A stretch of 46,700 nucleotides of DNA from Agrocybe praecox (taxonomy: Eukaryota > Basidiomycota > Agaricomycetes > Agaricales > Agrocybaceae), in assembly GCA_964017145.1 (NCBI GenBank), contig CAXHKQ010000178.1, positions 1 to 46,700 on the forward strand, read 5' to 3'. The notes beneath the pieces are model-generated. The model was not told where the DNA came from, ran no database searches, and saw only the letters and a program-made list of their open reading frames with translations. The position numbers were made by a program, and so were the translations under genes. Positions 20,741 to 31,486 of the stretch are shown in pieces (positions within the stretch are counted from its first letter, which is position 1; each line of letters begins with the position of its first letter).

Positions 20741-23700
20741 GAATGGAAAGGTCGTTGCAACGTTTATGCAGTGGGTGTGAAGCCGGGTAGTGAAACAAAA
20801 GACGTACCATTTGTTCAGTACATTAGCCTGCTGGGTCCGAAGGGAGAGGTAGTGCGCATGCGGAGTGTTTTTGATGATGGGGCCATGATCAACGCAGTTG
20901 ATGTGTCGGTTTTCCGAAGTATTTCAGGTCGCTTGGCGCCAATTACTCCATCAAACAAAATAATGCGGATGGCGAACGGCCAACTGGTTCCATCAGAGGG
21001 TGTCTGGGAAGGGGTGGTGCGTGTTGGTGATGTGGAACGTTCAGGTCGCTTCGAGATCTTCAGCGGGGGTGGTGCATGGTCTCTCCTCTTTGGTAAACCG
21101 CTCCTGCGCGCATTTGATGCGGAGCATGCTTATGGTCAAGACATTCTGCGAATCCCTTCCAATACCGGGCTCCTGGAATTTGCAAATTTGTTCCATGACC
21201 CAGGGAGGAGACACATCGGGAGTCCATTTGTTGGCCTTGCAACAGACGTTAAACATCCTCGGTCATCGTTTACTCCTCTTCCGACTGTGCGTGAGGAGCC
21301 TGTTGCTGCGACGGTGCCGAACCCAATATCCAGTACCACCGGGATTGAAGAGATGCACATGGCAGCTATTGAGGAAAGGGAGCGGACGGAAGTAGTGTCA
21401 GGGTCGGGGGAACGTTGGTGGGGTGGTTATGGTCCTAGGGAGGAAGGGTTGACAACACATATGTCTGCTGGCCAAGAGGAAGGATGGAAGTCGGTATGGT
21501 CGGTGGAAGATGCAGCAGATGGGGGGTTTGGGCACCCAGGTGTGGAACAACCAGTGATCGTCAAGTCGTTCAAACCGACAATCTTAACACGACGTGACAA
21601 CCCATTCAACCCATCTCGTGTTGAAGCAGTGTTGAATGAAATAACGGTGGGAGAGGATCTTACGCCTGAAGAGAGAGATAGGGTGTACGGGCTGGTGAAG
21701 GAATTTGCAGACTGCTTTGCATTATCGGTCAGTGAGGTCAATGTCGTGGACGGAGCCGAGCACAGATTTAACATACCGGAAGGCGCCACATTTCGAACCA
21801 AGGTCCACCAGCGCCCTCTGAGTCCACCACAACGCGAGTTCTTTGATGGCGTTTTAGATAAAATGTTGGCAGCTGAAATCATTCGACCCATTTCACACCG
21901 TGAGGTCAAGTGCTGTGGTGCGACTACGCTGGCGAAAAAGGCACACGAGGGAGAGGGCTTAACACTGGAAGAACTACAACACCGCGTTAACGATGAATGT
22001 CTTGCAGCAGGGCTGCCGTCAGCGTTCCAGGGTCTTCCGCCTCGTCCCAACGAATCAGAAGCTCCACATCTCGCACAAGATGAGGTGCCTCTGACGAAAT
22101 GGCGTGTCTGCCAGGATTTCGCTGACCTCAACCGGGTCACAAAGGTTGTGGCGCTTCCACAGGGTGACATTCGAGCCAAGCAGCAGAGGCTCAGCGGGCA
22201 CCGCTGGGTTAACATGTTTGACTTCGCTTCCGGGTTCTATGCCTGTGCGATCCCTGAGGAATTTCAACCCTACGTTTGCTTCTATGTCGAGGGAAGAGGA
22301 TATTATGCTTACCGCCGCATGCCTTTTGGTTTAACCGGTGCGCCATCGACCTTCGCAGAAATGACTGCTCGGGCATTGGGAGATCTGGTGGGGAGTTTGA
22401 TTGAGCTGTTTGTTGATGATGGTGGTCAGGCAGGGGATGTTTTTGCGGATATGTTGGGGGAGTTGCGGTTGTTGTTGACGCGGGTGAGGGAGAAAAAACT
22501 GTCTTTGTCAGCCTCAAAATCCAAGTTCTTTGTCACCGAGGCTGTGTTTGCGGGTGCACGAGTGGGGCCAAGTGGTATCAAACCGGACCTGTCCAAGTTG
22601 ACAGCTATCGTTGACTGGGAAACACCTTCGGACTTGCAAAATCTCGGCTCGTTCTTGGGCTTGACAGGGTATTTCCGCTCGCTGATCAAGGGATATGCTG
22701 CAATAGCTCAGCCCTTGACTGATATTGAACGGAACGTGGGACTGGCGCGGGGGATGGGGAAAGCAGCTTATCAACGAGCAACAAGGGGTTACAAGTTAGC
22801 GGATATCTGGACCAAGGACCACACTCATGCCTTTCTGCGTCTCAAGGTTGCATTGACATGTGAACCTGTTCTTCGAGGGCCCAAATTCGATGGCACACCA
22901 TTTGTAGTCACAACTGACGGCTGCAAATATGGGTTTGCAGGGATGCTGACCCAGAGACACTCAACTGTTTTGGCTAGCGGGAAAGAGGTTACGCAACTGC
23001 ATCCTGTCGCGTTCGCCTCTAAGCGCACCTCTGCTATTGAGGAAAGGTATCAGCCATATATACTGGAGTTTGCCGCACTCAAGTTTGCACTCGACAAGTT
23101 CTCGGATACTATTTGGGGCTTTCCCATTGAATTGGAGACCGATTGCCAAGCTCTACGTGACCAGCTACTAAACGACAAACTGAACTCAACACACGCACGG
23201 TGGCGCGACGGCGTTCTGGGGTATAACATCATTGATGTTCGGCATCGCCCTGGACGTCTAAACCCGGTTGCGGATGGGCTTAGCAGGAAGTACGTGAATA
23301 AGGAGTTGGTGGAGGGTGACGGGCACGAATGGACTGTGAGTGAGGACTGGGAAGTGCGTGCTGGACTGGTGCACGATGTGTTCTGGGTGGGTCATTTGGC
23401 AAGTGCAGAAGAAGTGGAGGGGTTGTTGGCCAGATTTATGAAGGAACAGGTATTCGTTGGGGTTATTCGGGCGCTGCTGGAGCTGGATGGGGGCCTTAGC
23501 TTGCGGGAAAGGAAGAAAGCTAGGCACAGAGCGAAGGGGTACATGATTGAAGGAGGGAAGTTGTGGCGACTGGCAGATGGGAAGTCAATCCGAGCCCGGT
23601 CAAGGACGGAATGTGTCCCACGAGAGGAAGCAGAAGCCCTGGCATGGCAAGTGCATCGGGATGGGGGGCATTTTATGAGGGATAATGTCAAGGCAATTCT

Positions 23701-25111
23701 ACTGGACCGAATATACAGCCCGGGGCTCGATCGCTCTATAACACGAGCAATATTAGATTGTGGCAAGTGTAAAGGTTTTGGCACAGCTCACCTGCATTCC
23801 CTGCTCGAACCCATTACCCGCCGCCACCCCTTCGAACTCATCGTGACCGACACTCTATCCTTGCCGATGGGCAAAGGAGGGTATGTGAAACTCAGCCTCT
23901 ACATGGATGTTTATTCCCAGAAGGTGTGGGACAGCCCCCTTCGCAAGGCGGCCACCGGGAAGTCAACATGCTCGTCGTTTACGCAATTGTGTGACGAGTT
24001 TGTGGATCCAGAGGTCTTGATGACAGATGGTGGGCCTGAATTTGACAACCAGGAAGTTAGGGGCATGTGTGCGGCACGGGGGATTAAGCTCCTTATTGTG
24101 TCTGCATACTCACCATGGATCAATGGTTTGTTGGAAGGAATGAACAAGATCCTGATAAACAGGCTCAAACGCATGTGCGCTCCAGACCTGGGCGAGGACG
24201 AGTATGAACGCATGGAACTTCCATCTGATTGGCCCCTGCATCCAAAAGCTGCAATACGCTGGTTGAATCGTCGCATCTTGCCCAACCTCAAGTTTTCGCC
24301 CAACGAGTTGCTGTTCGGCTTGGTTGTCCCCACCAAACCCACGCCTGTTGAAGTGTCCCAGGTGCCAGTTGCCGTAGAAGAGATCGACCTGCAGACAGCA
24401 TATGTCAATCAGCATCGCCTGGACGGTTATTCCGAAATTATACGTCACGCACATGAACGGAAGGGTCGGTTCGACCAGAAACTGCTCGCTCGTGCACCTC
24501 GGGAGGTCATATTTCGGGCGGGACAGCTGGTGCAGGTGTATCGCAGCGATCTGGACTACACGCTATCGACTCTACGCAAGCTGGAGCCCAGGTGGTCAGC
24601 ACCCCGTCGTGTGGTTGGGAGGGACAGGAATTCTTACCGACTCATAACCCTAGAGGGGGTTCCTATTCCTGGTCGGTTCAGTTCGCGACGCTTGCGACGC
24701 TTCATTCCTAGGGCTGGCACCACCTTGCGTGAGACCCAGACGGCCATTGAGACTGCATTGGGATTGATAGAGGACGAGGATGATGCCAGGCGAGCAGTTC
24801 TGGATGAGGTCGTTGATGACGAGGTGGCTGAGAAGGCTGAAGAGATTGGGGAAGAGGATAGTGTAGCCGATGTGAGCAGCAAGGTTGGGGAATGGGAAAG
24901 TGTTGAGGAAGAAACCAGAGGAGAGGGTGAGAACAAGAAGAGTGACGACGACGAACGCGTTGACAGCGGAGAAGTCGCTGACCATGACATCAGTGACAAG
25001 AGCCATCAAACAACGACGGTGGCAGATACCCCTGTCATCAAGAAACCGCGTCGCAGTCAACGTTTAGCAAGCAGGATTTTTTCTCGTGTTAAACGAACCC
25101 TTGGCCGGTGA
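20741..25111 (+). CDS. pol: Pol of gypsy F (PR-RT-RNase H-IN)
   Basis: The open frame starts after a stop at 20738-20740; the first good ATG lies only at about 20859, inside the protease. Domains in order: a protease with an unusual active site (FDDGAMINAV instead of DSGA/DTGA), RT with WRVCQDFADLNRV, RRMPFGLTGAPSTFAEM and the catalytic FVDDGG, an RNase H (VTTDGCKYGFAGML, ETDCQALRD, RPGRLNPVADGLSRK), an HHCC integrase zinc region (HRDGGHFMRDN...CGKC), an integrase core with VTDTLSLP, LMTDGGPEF and INGLLEGMNK as D, D and E, an SH3-like C-terminal part, and an acidic tail. About 1,450 residues with no internal stop. How it is translated is unclear. Confidence 0.93.
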   Translation, partial: EWKGRCNVYAVGVKPGSETKDVPFVQYISLLGPKGEVVRMRSVFDDGAMINAVDVSVFRSISGRLAPITPSNKIMRMANGQLVPSEGVWEGVVRVGDVERSGRFEIFSGGGAWSLLFGKPLLRAFDAEHAYGQDILRIPSNTGLLEFANLFHDPGRRHIGSPFVGLATDVKHPRSSFTPLPTVREEPVAATVPNPISSTTGIEEMHMAAIEERERTEVVSGSGERWWGGYGPREEGLTTHMSAGQEEGWKSVWSVEDAADGGFGHPGVEQPVIVKSFKPTILTRRDNPFNPSRVEAVLNEITVGEDLTPEERDRVYGLVKEFADCFALSVSEVNVVDGAEHRFNIPEGATFRTKVHQRPLSPPQREFFDGVLDKMLAAEIIRPISHREVKCCGATTLAKKAHEGEGLTLEELQHRVNDECLAAGLPSAFQGLPPRPNESEAPHLAQDEVPLTKWRVCQDFADLNRVTKVVALPQGDIRAKQQRLSGHRWVNMFDFASGFYACAIPEEFQPYVCFYVEGRGYYAYRRMPFGLTGAPSTFAEMTARALGDLVGSLIELFVDDGGQAGDVFADMLGELRLLLTRVREKKLSLSASKSKFFVTEAVFAGARVGPSGIKPDLSKLTAIVDWETPSDLQNLGSFLGLTGYFRSLIKGYAAIAQPLTDIERNVGLARGMGKAAYQRATRGYKLADIWTKDHTHAFLRLKVALTCEPVLRGPKFDGTPFVVTTDGCKYGFAGMLTQRHSTVLASGKEVTQLHPVAFASKRTSAIEERYQPYILEFAALKFALDKFSDTIWGFPIELETDCQALRDQLLNDKLNSTHARWRDGVLGYNIIDVRHRPGRLNPVADGLSRKYVNKELVEGDGHEWTVSEDWEVRAGLVHDVFWVGHLASAEEVEGLLARFMKEQVFVGVIRALLELDGGLSLRERKKARHRAKGYMIEGGKLWRLADGKSIRARSRTECVPREEAEALAWQVHRDGGHFMRDNVKAILLDRIYSPGLDRSITRAILDCGKCKGFGTAHLHSLLEPITRRHPFELIVTDTLSLPMGKGGYVKLSLYMDVYSQKVWDSPLRKAATGKSTCSSFTQLCDEFVDPEVLMTDGGPEFDNQEVRGMCAARGIKLLIVSAYSPWINGLLEGMNKILINRLKRMCAPDLGEDEYERMELPSDWPLHPKAAIRWLNRRILPNLKFSPNELLFGLVVPTKPTPVEVSQVPVAVEEIDLQTAYVNQHRLDGYSEIIRHAHERKGRFDQKLLARAPREVIFRAGQLVQVYRSDLDYTLSTLRKLEPRWSAPRRVVGRDRNSYRLITLEGVPIPGRFSSRRLRRFIPRAGTTLRETQTAIETALGLIEDEDDARRAVLDEVVDDEVAEKAEEIGEEDSVADVSSKVGEWESVEEETRGEGENKKSDDDERVDSGEVADHDISDKSHQTTTVADTPVIKKPRRSQRLASRIFSRVKRTLGR

Positions 25112-25142
25112 AAGATTTCTCGCAACGTGGACGTTGCTTTTT

Positions 25143-25154
25143 GGGGGAGGGGAA
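25143..25154 (+). other. Polypurine tract of gypsy F
   Basis: GGGGGAGGGGAA lies 2 nt before the 3' LTR and is the expected plus-strand primer. The same position is G-rich in element Q. Confidence 0.85.
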
Positions 25155-25156
25155 CA

Positions 25157-25285
25157 TGCAGCCGGCAAGCCGGCGTGCGAGTAGATTAGATTAGATTACC
25201 TGACATGTACCCGCGCCGTAGCGGATCAGCAATGTTCATCCATCCTTGTCCCGAACCACCACCACCGTTAGCTCTGCCGTCTCCA
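25157..25285 (+). repeat. 3' LTR of gypsy F (129 bp)
   Basis: 128 of 129 positions equal the 5' LTR. It is followed by the GCGC target duplication and copia J sequence. Confidence 0.95.
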
Positions 25286-26362
25286 GCGCATCCATGCAAT
25301 TTCCTTCCCAGCTTCAACAGCAGCAATGTACTCTGCTTCTGTGGTAGAAAGCGCCACAACTGTCTGCAACTTGCTGCTCCAACTGATTGCACCACCAGCC
25401 ATCATGGTCAAGTAACCTGCAGTAGAGCGTCCAGTGTCCTTGCAATCGCCATGAGCAGCATCACAGTAAGCAGTGAAGACGTCAGCACCAAGTTCACCAG
25501 AGTAGTGCAACTTGTGTTCAAGTGTTCCTTTGAGGTAACGGAACAAGTGCTTGACTGCTGACCAGTGCTTGGGACCTGGATTGGAGCTGAAGCGTGCAAG
25601 GAAAGCGACCACATAGGCAATGTCAAGACGAGTCATGGTGGAAAGATATTGGAGAGTGCCAATGGCACTGAGATAAGGAATGTTGCGCATGAATTCAATG
25701 CCTTCTGGTGTGGAAGCGCCCATCTCCTTGGTTAGGACAGTGTTGGGAGTCATGGGAGTGAGGACAGGATGGCAGTCAGACATACCATAGTGCTCTAGCA
25801 TGTCCAGAATAAACTGGCATTGGTGGAGAGTAATGGAGCGTTTTGAGCGATCTCTGGTGATGCCAATACCAAAGAGGAACTCTGTGGCACCCAGATCTCT
25901 GCATTTGAAGTGTGATGCAAGCTCCTTCACAGCAGCATCAACAGCAGTGATGGATTTCGATGCAAAGGTGATATCATCAATGTAGATGGGGACAAAAATG
26001 CGAACATCACCATTGGAGTATATATAGACAGATCTGTCTGCTTCAATATGTTTGTAGCCCATTCCAGAGAGTACACTGTGTAGCTTGATGTTCCACTGTC
26101 TTGCTGACTGCTTGAGACCATAGAGTGATTTTCGGAGCCTGAACACCTTGTTTGGTCCACCTTCATGGAATCCCTCTGGCTGTTGCATGTAGATGAATTC
26201 ATCGAGATCACCATTGGTGAAAGCAGCAGAGATGTCCACAGAGCGAAGTTCAAGGTCATTGACAGCAGATAGAGCCAGAATCATGTGAAGTGTTGCAGGA
26301 TGGAATGTGGGAGCAAAGACCTCAGTGTAATCGACTCCAGGACGTTGGCTGTAGCCCTTGGC
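25286..26362 (-). CDS. Copia J pol: reverse transcriptase and RNase H
   Basis: The frame encodes the copia RT from GYSQRPGVDYTEVFAP through VDISAAFTNGDLDEFIYMQQ, LRKSLYGLKQSARQWN and the catalytic IYIDDI (YIDD rather than the commoner YVDD). RNase H follows, with AYCDAAHGDCKDTGRSTAGY and LSTTEAEYIAA. It is bounded on the right by LINE C (TSD GGCTGTAGCCCTTGGC at 26347-26362) and on the left by gypsy F. No stop or frameshift is seen within the segment. Confidence 0.94.
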
Positions 26363-26389
26363 TTTTTTTTTTTTTTTTTTAAAAAAAAA

Positions 26390-26921
26390 ATCAAAGGACC
26401 AAAGTCCCACTTGTATTCCGGTGCGCGATTGCAGTCCGGTCCCTACGTTACATACATGAGCATGCTGAGCAAGATTTAATACTACACTACGTCTGCGAGG
26501 GCGGGCATCAGTCCCGCCAAGATAGTAGACCGCCGTTAGGTGGTCAGGTTGTTGCTGGTTCGATGGCGCTTGCGCCATCGCAAGCGTTTAAGCAATGATG
26601 GCCGGGCATCTAGCCCAACCCACAATCCACACCTCGCCCAGTCCACAGTCCACACCCTACCCAGTCCGCAGTCCCCTCACGTTCCAAGTCGCATCACCGC
26701 TTCCACTTAGCCCAAGTGCCCCCGAAGGGTCAGGCCGAAGCCCACAAACCCAGGTACCTACTGAAAGGCTCCGAACACCCCTGCAGGGTCGGGACGAATC
26801 CCACAAGTCCGAGTACTGAGGCACGCGCCATTGTAATGGCAAAGAGTTCGAAGTCCGAGCAGAACACGTTCCGCAGCCCAAGAAGAGCATGTACCGCAGG
26901 CCGAGCCGTAGCCCAACCTGC
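26390..26921 (-). other. LINE C 3' UTR with three compact hairpins
   Basis: Palindromes lie at 26500-26518 (GGCGGG...CCCGCC), 26528-26545 (GACCGCC/GGTGGTC) and 26561-26580 (a perfect 20-bp palindrome CGATGGCGCT/TGCGCCATCG). They recur in most other copies with changed loops and often compensated stems. By analogy with other LINEs the 3' UTR should hold the site recognised by the RT. Antisense ORFs in all copies of this UTR are artefacts. Confidence 0.75.
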
Positions 26922-29414
26922 TTATCCGACCCCTGCAGGTCGCCTGAACGCAAATGCTGAATCATTGTCGTGCAGGAATTTGATCAGGTGCACCAGGAGT
27001 TCTGGTGACCGACCGTCTCGCTCGCGTACATGTTTTGTGCACACTTGCAATATATGTGCACACGTCTGCAGGTGGTGGCCGCATTCGCACGCATGAGGTT
27101 CTTGAATGTTAAAGCGCTCATAATAAGTGCCAATTGGAGCATGATTGAGGATGCATCTATTCATCCTCGCAACGAGCGTTACTAGCTCGCCCTTCACTTC
27201 GCGGAGCCAAGTACCTTCGTTGAGATACGTCGGCTTGAGTAAATCCCCAGCGAGATTCTTGAGGCGCATAAAATTATGCCCTCGATAGTTGGGGTCTTGG
27301 AAGAGGGTCTTCCAATCCTCCTGTACTGTTTTAGTGATGACCTTTCGTACACTATCCAGAGAAGTAGCCGGGTGATCCCCGACAGGTTTGACTTGGGCCC
27401 GACTGATGTCATTGGCCTCTTGGTGTATCCTCCATTTCAGTTTCGATGGAACCTGAATGAAGTCTACTTTGCATGCAGCGTCTTCTTCTAGCCACGGTTG
27501 TAATGCTCGACAGATGGCCAAGGAGTGTCCTTGGCCACTATGGAGGGTGGGATCCAACGCTCGTTTGGCCGAAGCCATCGAGTCAGTGAATATAACGATT
27601 CGTTCACAATCGTCCTGCTGAGTGGCAAGGACAATCGCTGAGCAAATGGCAAAGAGCTCTGCGTCAGGAGCAGTTACTCGTCCGGCAGGATGTGATACGG
27701 TATGAATCCGTTCATGTCCCCGGTATAGCAAGGCAGTCGAGACCGCCTGTTGTTGTACGTCGTTCGGCACCGAAGCGTTGACCGCACAATACACCGTTGT
27801 TTCTTGGTCTTGTGCTTCTCGAAGCACTTGGTTAAGACCTACGCGAACTGCATCTGCTGACTCGTCGTCAGTAGGGCACGGTTCGAATGTGAAACAGTCG
27901 TCGAATAAATCCAACATCCTATTTCCAGGCCGAGCCTCTATTGCGACAGGCAAGAAAGGCTCTGTGAGTTCAGGGAGATGACGGTCTATCTCCATGAGGG
28001 CCCCTCCTACCTTTGCTTTCTGAGCAGGAGTGAGCCTTGAGATTGCTAACGGGTGAATGTCAGCCCGCTTGTGGTGCTCTTCAGATAGGAGCGACCTAAG
28101 CGGATGAGTGTCTGACAACGTGGCAGCCCGGTAGTTAGACCGGCCACCTAGTTTCTTCAGATGGAGGTGGACGGGGATGAGGCCCGCAAGGGCCTCAACC
28201 CCGCCTGTGGGGGAGGTGCGGAACGCACCTGTGATCCAAAGTGCCGCTTTACGCTGCATTTTGCGCAGGTCTTCAAGAGCTCCCTTGGAACGGGAGCCTT
28301 TGAAATACCACACGTGATACCCGTACATTGTGATTGGTAAAACACATGCACGGTACAGTAGTCGCTTCTCCTTGGGGTGGAGCCCGCGAGTTGAGCTTCC
28401 AAGCATCTTCATGGCTTTCACTGATGATAGAGACTTGGTAGAGTAGAACCGCACATGCTCTTTGAATGTGAGCTTGCGGTCGAAGTAGAAGCCTAAATAG
28501 CGCCATACACACTTAGGGCGAAGGGGGGTGTCTCCCGTATAAGGGGCATAGCCGAGGTCGAGGGGTGGCGGGTCGTAGTTATGCGACCGGTCGAAGCACG
28601 CGTATTCGGACTTGTTGTGTTCAAGGATGAGTCCGATGGCGGTGAAGAGTCGAAGGAGGACTGCATAGGCAGCCACGAGGGTTACCGTGTTCTCCTGGAG
28701 AGTTTTGGCTTGGGCAATGCATGTGCCATCATCCACGTAGGATAGAAGTGATGTCTTGCGGGATATCTCTTCCATATGGTATAACTTCATCAGTGGAGCG
28801 ATGTACAATGCTGAGAGGATGGGAGACAGGGCAGAGCCCTGTCCTACGCCAACGTCCGCCTGCCGGGGGTCGGATGTGAACAAGTTCCACCTATAAGAGG
28901 TGTATCGGTCCACGAGGTAAGATGAGAAGAACCGTGCCACAAGTGGCGAGAACCCCTGCTTCCTGAGTATTGCCTTGAGCATGTCATGGTTGAGAGATGG
29001 GAAGAACTGCGCGATGTCAAATGCGACAACGCTGGTCTTAAGTCCCTTAGTCCACCCGGTGCAAATCAGATGGGTAAGGTACAGCCCTGCGTCTTTGGTT
29101 GAGCGCTGTCGCACTCCACCAACTTGGTTAGGATGAACAAGGTCAAACTTGATCATGTCATATTGAAGACGATTCGAGATCATCTTCTCAATGAGTTTCC
29201 CCGTGGTGTTCAACAGCACTATGGGCCGGAACGCTTTGGGTTCTGAATATGTAGGTTTGCCCGGCTTCGGTATAATAACCGAAGTCGATTCCTTAAAGTG
29301 CCTCGGCCAATGCCCAACACGAATGCAGGTGTTGGCCAGGTCGATAAGAAGTTGAGAACTGGCCAGGACACATGGTCCAGGCCTGGGGAGGAAAGACTTG
29401 AACAAGACGCTAGC
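26922..29414 (-). pseudogene. LINE C ORF2, reverse transcriptase, RNase H and C-terminus
   Basis: RT motifs are clear: KAFRPIVLLNTTGKLIEKMI, VVAFDIAQFFPSL, VGVGQGSALSPILSALY and the catalytic SYVDDG. RNase H has YCAVNASV, DAELFAICSA and IFTDSMASA. The C-terminal cluster is CECGHHLQTCAHILQVC, ending FRRPAGVG with a stop at 26922. The RT frame is offset by -1 from the endonuclease frame at about 29350-29405. The RT frame itself is long (over 800 codons) and free of stops. Insertion D (29431-30147) separates it from the endonuclease. Confidence 0.9.
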
Positions 29415-29430
29415 GCTTCATCCAGTTCTA

Positions 29431-30113
29431 CCACCTGCAAACGCGCGCACATATATTGCAAGTGTGTACGAAACACACACGCGAACACGACGGTCGGTCA
29501 CCGGAACTCCTGGTGCATCCGATCAAATTCCTGGATGACAACGACTCAGTGTTTGCGTTCAGGCGACCTGCAGGGGTTGGATAAGCAGGTTGGGCTAAGG
29601 CTCAGCCTGCCGGACATGCTCTTCTCGGACTGCGGAACTTGTTCTGCTCGGTCTTCAGATTCTTTGCCATTACAATGGCGCGCGCCTCAGTACTCGGACT
29701 TGTGGGATTTGTCCTGACCCTGCGGGGGCATTCGGGGCCCTTCAGTGGGTACCTTGGTTTGTGGGCTTCGGCTCGACCCTGTGGGGGCACCCGGGCTAAG
29801 CGGAAGCGGCGATGCGACTTGGAACGTGAGGGGACTGCGGATTGGGTGGGGCGGGGACTATGGGCTGGGTTGGGCATGGACTGTGGGTTGGGCTTGATGC
29901 CCAGCCACATTGCTTAATCGCTTGCGACGGCGCAAGCACCGTGGAACCAGCAACATTCTGACCGCCTAACGGCGGTCTGCAATCTTGGCGGGCTTTTGCC
30001 CGCCCTCGCAGACGTAGCGTAGTATCAAATCTTGCTTAGCATGCTCATGTATGTAATGTAGGGACTGGACTGCAATCGCGCACCGGAATACAAGTGGGAC
30101 TTCGGTCCTTTGA

Positions 30114-30147
<34 letters not shown>
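29431..30147 (+). mobile_element. LINE fragment D inside copy C
   Basis: 717 bp in plus orientation: the last part of ORF2 (the HILQVC cluster region), the whole 3' UTR and a T14/A20-type tail. It is flanked by GCTTCATCCAGTTCTA at 29415-29430 and 30148-30163. It is the deepest level of the nest and therefore the youngest resolved insertion in that chain. Confidence 0.95.
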
Positions 30148-30163
30148 GCTTCATCCAGTTCTA

Positions 30164-31484
30164 ACTTGGAGAATGGGGGCCAGTCCCTCTCCTGAAGAGT
30201 GAGGAGGGGATCTAACACTGTAAGATCTAACACTCGGCCGGAGGCCGAGTTGTAGGTGTTATGGAGGGCATCCCACAGGGAGTCCATTCCGTGGCAGGGC
30301 TGTCCTTGGTATTGGATAGCTTCACAGGCGGGTAACTTGCGCTGTTTGACCCATTCCATTAGGTCCCACAGGCATCTGTTAGTGTATGCGATTTCTGTGA
30401 TCCGAAGTTCAAAGAAGTCGCGCTTGACATCCTTAACGGTTTTGCGAAATGCTTTCCACTTCTCGTCGGTTTTATCTAGACGATATGCGGCAAGCGAATT
30501 TGTGCCCTCTTCATTCCACCACGGTTTGGAGTGCTTTGTGATTCGGGTCTCCTTTGCATGGGCATCCCACGCAGCGGTGAAGACATCGGCGAGTGCTTGT
30601 GCTACTCGCTCGACGTCATCCCTGGTTTCGAGACGTCCTGCCTCAATGGCAGCGACCTTCCCAGGCAGCTCGGTCTTCCATGCTTTATAAGCATCAGAGC
30701 CCTTTGCGATTGTGAAGCGGATCACGTCTTCAACGTCATCCGCTAGTTTGACAGAGGCTATCAACGGTATGTGATCCGTTCGCCCCTGATGTTCCGGTGC
30801 ACGAGTGACGCAACTTCTTGCTGACTCAGCAATCCCGCGGAATACCAGATCTATGACCAATGGCCGAAGGTCTGGATTGTTGGATATAAATGTAGGGCCC
30901 GGATTGGACAGTTCAGTCCATTCTAGGTCGAGTTCGGCGGCTATGTCTAGTAGCGCTATGGCATCCCACCGATGATATGTGACATTAGGATCCCATATTC
31001 TCGAGTGAGTGTTAAAGTCGCCTCCCATATAGTGGAAGTGGGGTAGTTCGTCGATGTGGTCCTGTAAGAACCGAATCGCTGTACTGCCTTCATCTGAATA
31101 TACATTCATGAAGTTATAAGTCTCATTGCCTTGAAACAGCGAGAGAACAAAGATGTCGCGATGATCAATAAGATCTCGCCTCATCGACAGGCGGAGCCTC
31201 TCAAGTCGTTTTGACACATATGCCATGACTCGGGGGGGAATCTTCTCATTTTCCGGGGGGCGTACCATATACAACCATGCAGGATGCATAGGCGCGCCAA
31301 CGATGTTGTCACCCTCCTTATTAGATGAAGAAGGCGCTTGTCTTATTATCCGCCAAGGCGGTTCTTGCACAAAGATCACATCAACCGTATCGATTAACGT
31401 CTCGAGTAACACGTGTAGGTAATCATACTTCTTAGCTACATTGTGCAAGTATATACTAATCTCCCTGCCTAGGCCGTTGCGCAT
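30164..31484 (-). pseudogene. LINE C ORF2, N-terminal endonuclease
   Basis: ORF2 starts at ATG 31482-31484, which overlaps the ORF1 stop by one base (TAATG). It encodes an APE/EEP-type endonuclease with VQEPPW, GGDFNTHSRIWDP, DLVFRG and RTDHIPL in order, followed by a linker to the RT. This domain nicks target DNA for priming. The frame is open to the D insertion. It is scored as a pseudogene because D cuts ORF2 and because the RT frame is shifted. Confidence 0.92.
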
Positions 31485-31486
31485 TA
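31482..31486 (-). promoter_or_regulatory. TAATG stop/start overlap between LINE ORF1 and ORF2
   Basis: On the minus strand the ORF1 stop TAA and the ORF2 start ATG share one A. Copy G keeps the same five bases at 45823-45827. Such an overlap is known to drive stop-reinitiation coupling in the SART1 LINE; the function here is inferred. Confidence 0.75.

Larger units (their letters stand above)
18852..25285 (+). mobile_element. Complete Ty3/gypsy retrotransposon F
   Basis: It has short 129-bp LTRs (18852-18980 and 25157-25285), TGCAGC...CTCCA, differing at one base. They are flanked by the 4-bp duplication GCGC (18848-18851 and 25286-25289). Inside lie a candidate primer site, Gag, a 1.45-kaa Pol and a polypurine tract, in sense order. 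Total size is 6.4 kb. It interrupts the RNase H of copia J: removing it with one GCGC gives a continuous frame across a motif expected for the family (WMR/NILKEFGF). Near-identical LTRs and open frames mean a very recent, possibly active copy. Confidence 0.96.
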
